A stretch of DNA of 5,007 bases, taken from NCBI GenBank assembly GCA_903828025.1, contig CAIKKO010000196.1:1-5007 (forward strand). Reading direction: 5' to 3'. A program made the translations under genes and the position numbers. Below are positions 4,997-5,007 of this stretch, piece by piece. How positions within the stretch are numbered: position 1 is the stretch's first letter; every line of letters starts with the position of its first letter. Below the pieces are notes generated by a model. It was given only the letters and a program-made list of their open reading frames with translations, did not search any database and was not told the origin of the DNA. This stretch comes from an uncultured Sphingomonadales bacterium (lineage in GTDB: Bacteria; Pseudomonadota; Alphaproteobacteria; Sphingomonadales; Sphingomonadaceae).

Positions 4997-5007
4997 TCCC
5001 GCAGGGA

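Noticed and set aside
4979..5007. Possible start of a gene at the right edge (ATG at 4979 or 4988, reading MEAMTASRR)
   Set aside because: Only nine codons are visible, inside the arm of the large hairpin and with no clear ribosome binding site. It could be a transposase start, but there is too little to call.

Overview
The window looks like chromosomal DNA of a GC-rich alphaproteobacterium, most likely a sphingomonad (Novosphingobium or Sphingobium type). This rests on strong G/C preference at third codon positions, on a GTTC-N7-GTTC direct repeat of the kind used as SOS box in Alphaproteobacteria, and on general resemblance of the proteins. The genus is inference.

Positions 1-3110 hold three genes read leftwards on the minus strand. 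First is a 210-residue helix-turn-helix protein that resembles phage terminase small subunits (2478-3110). Next is a 66-residue protein of unknown function (2239-2439). Last is a large single-chain restriction-modification enzyme that starts at 2162 and runs off the left edge after 720 codons. Translating the minus strand by hand gives an N-terminal PD-(D/E)XK nuclease, a helical connector, an N6-adenine methyltransferase (DPATGTGTF and NPPY) and the start of a DNA-recognition region. There is no helicase between nuclease and methylase, so it is type IIG-like, with a methylase-specificity half resembling type ISP enzymes.

Positions 3111-3232 form a divergent control region. It carries GAAC-N7-GAAC (3172-3186), a textbook match to the alphaproteobacterial LexA box, lying between and over candidate promoters for both directions. 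If functional, it would place the restriction-modification cassette, the rightward pair, or both under SOS control.

Positions 3233-4857 hold two rightward genes 41 bp apart: a 96-residue DUF1330 protein and a 430-residue, 12-helix MFS transporter of the metabolite:H+ symporter (MHS, ProP/ShiA/KgtP-like) group. A 7-bp hairpin overlaps the transporter start codon.

Positions 4858-5007 are non-coding as far as can be seen and less GC-rich than the transporter. They hold a run of inverted repeats dominated by an almost fully paired 96-nt hairpin (4901-4996). It may be a MITE or insertion-sequence end, or a structured RNA. The right edge cuts off the evidence needed to decide.
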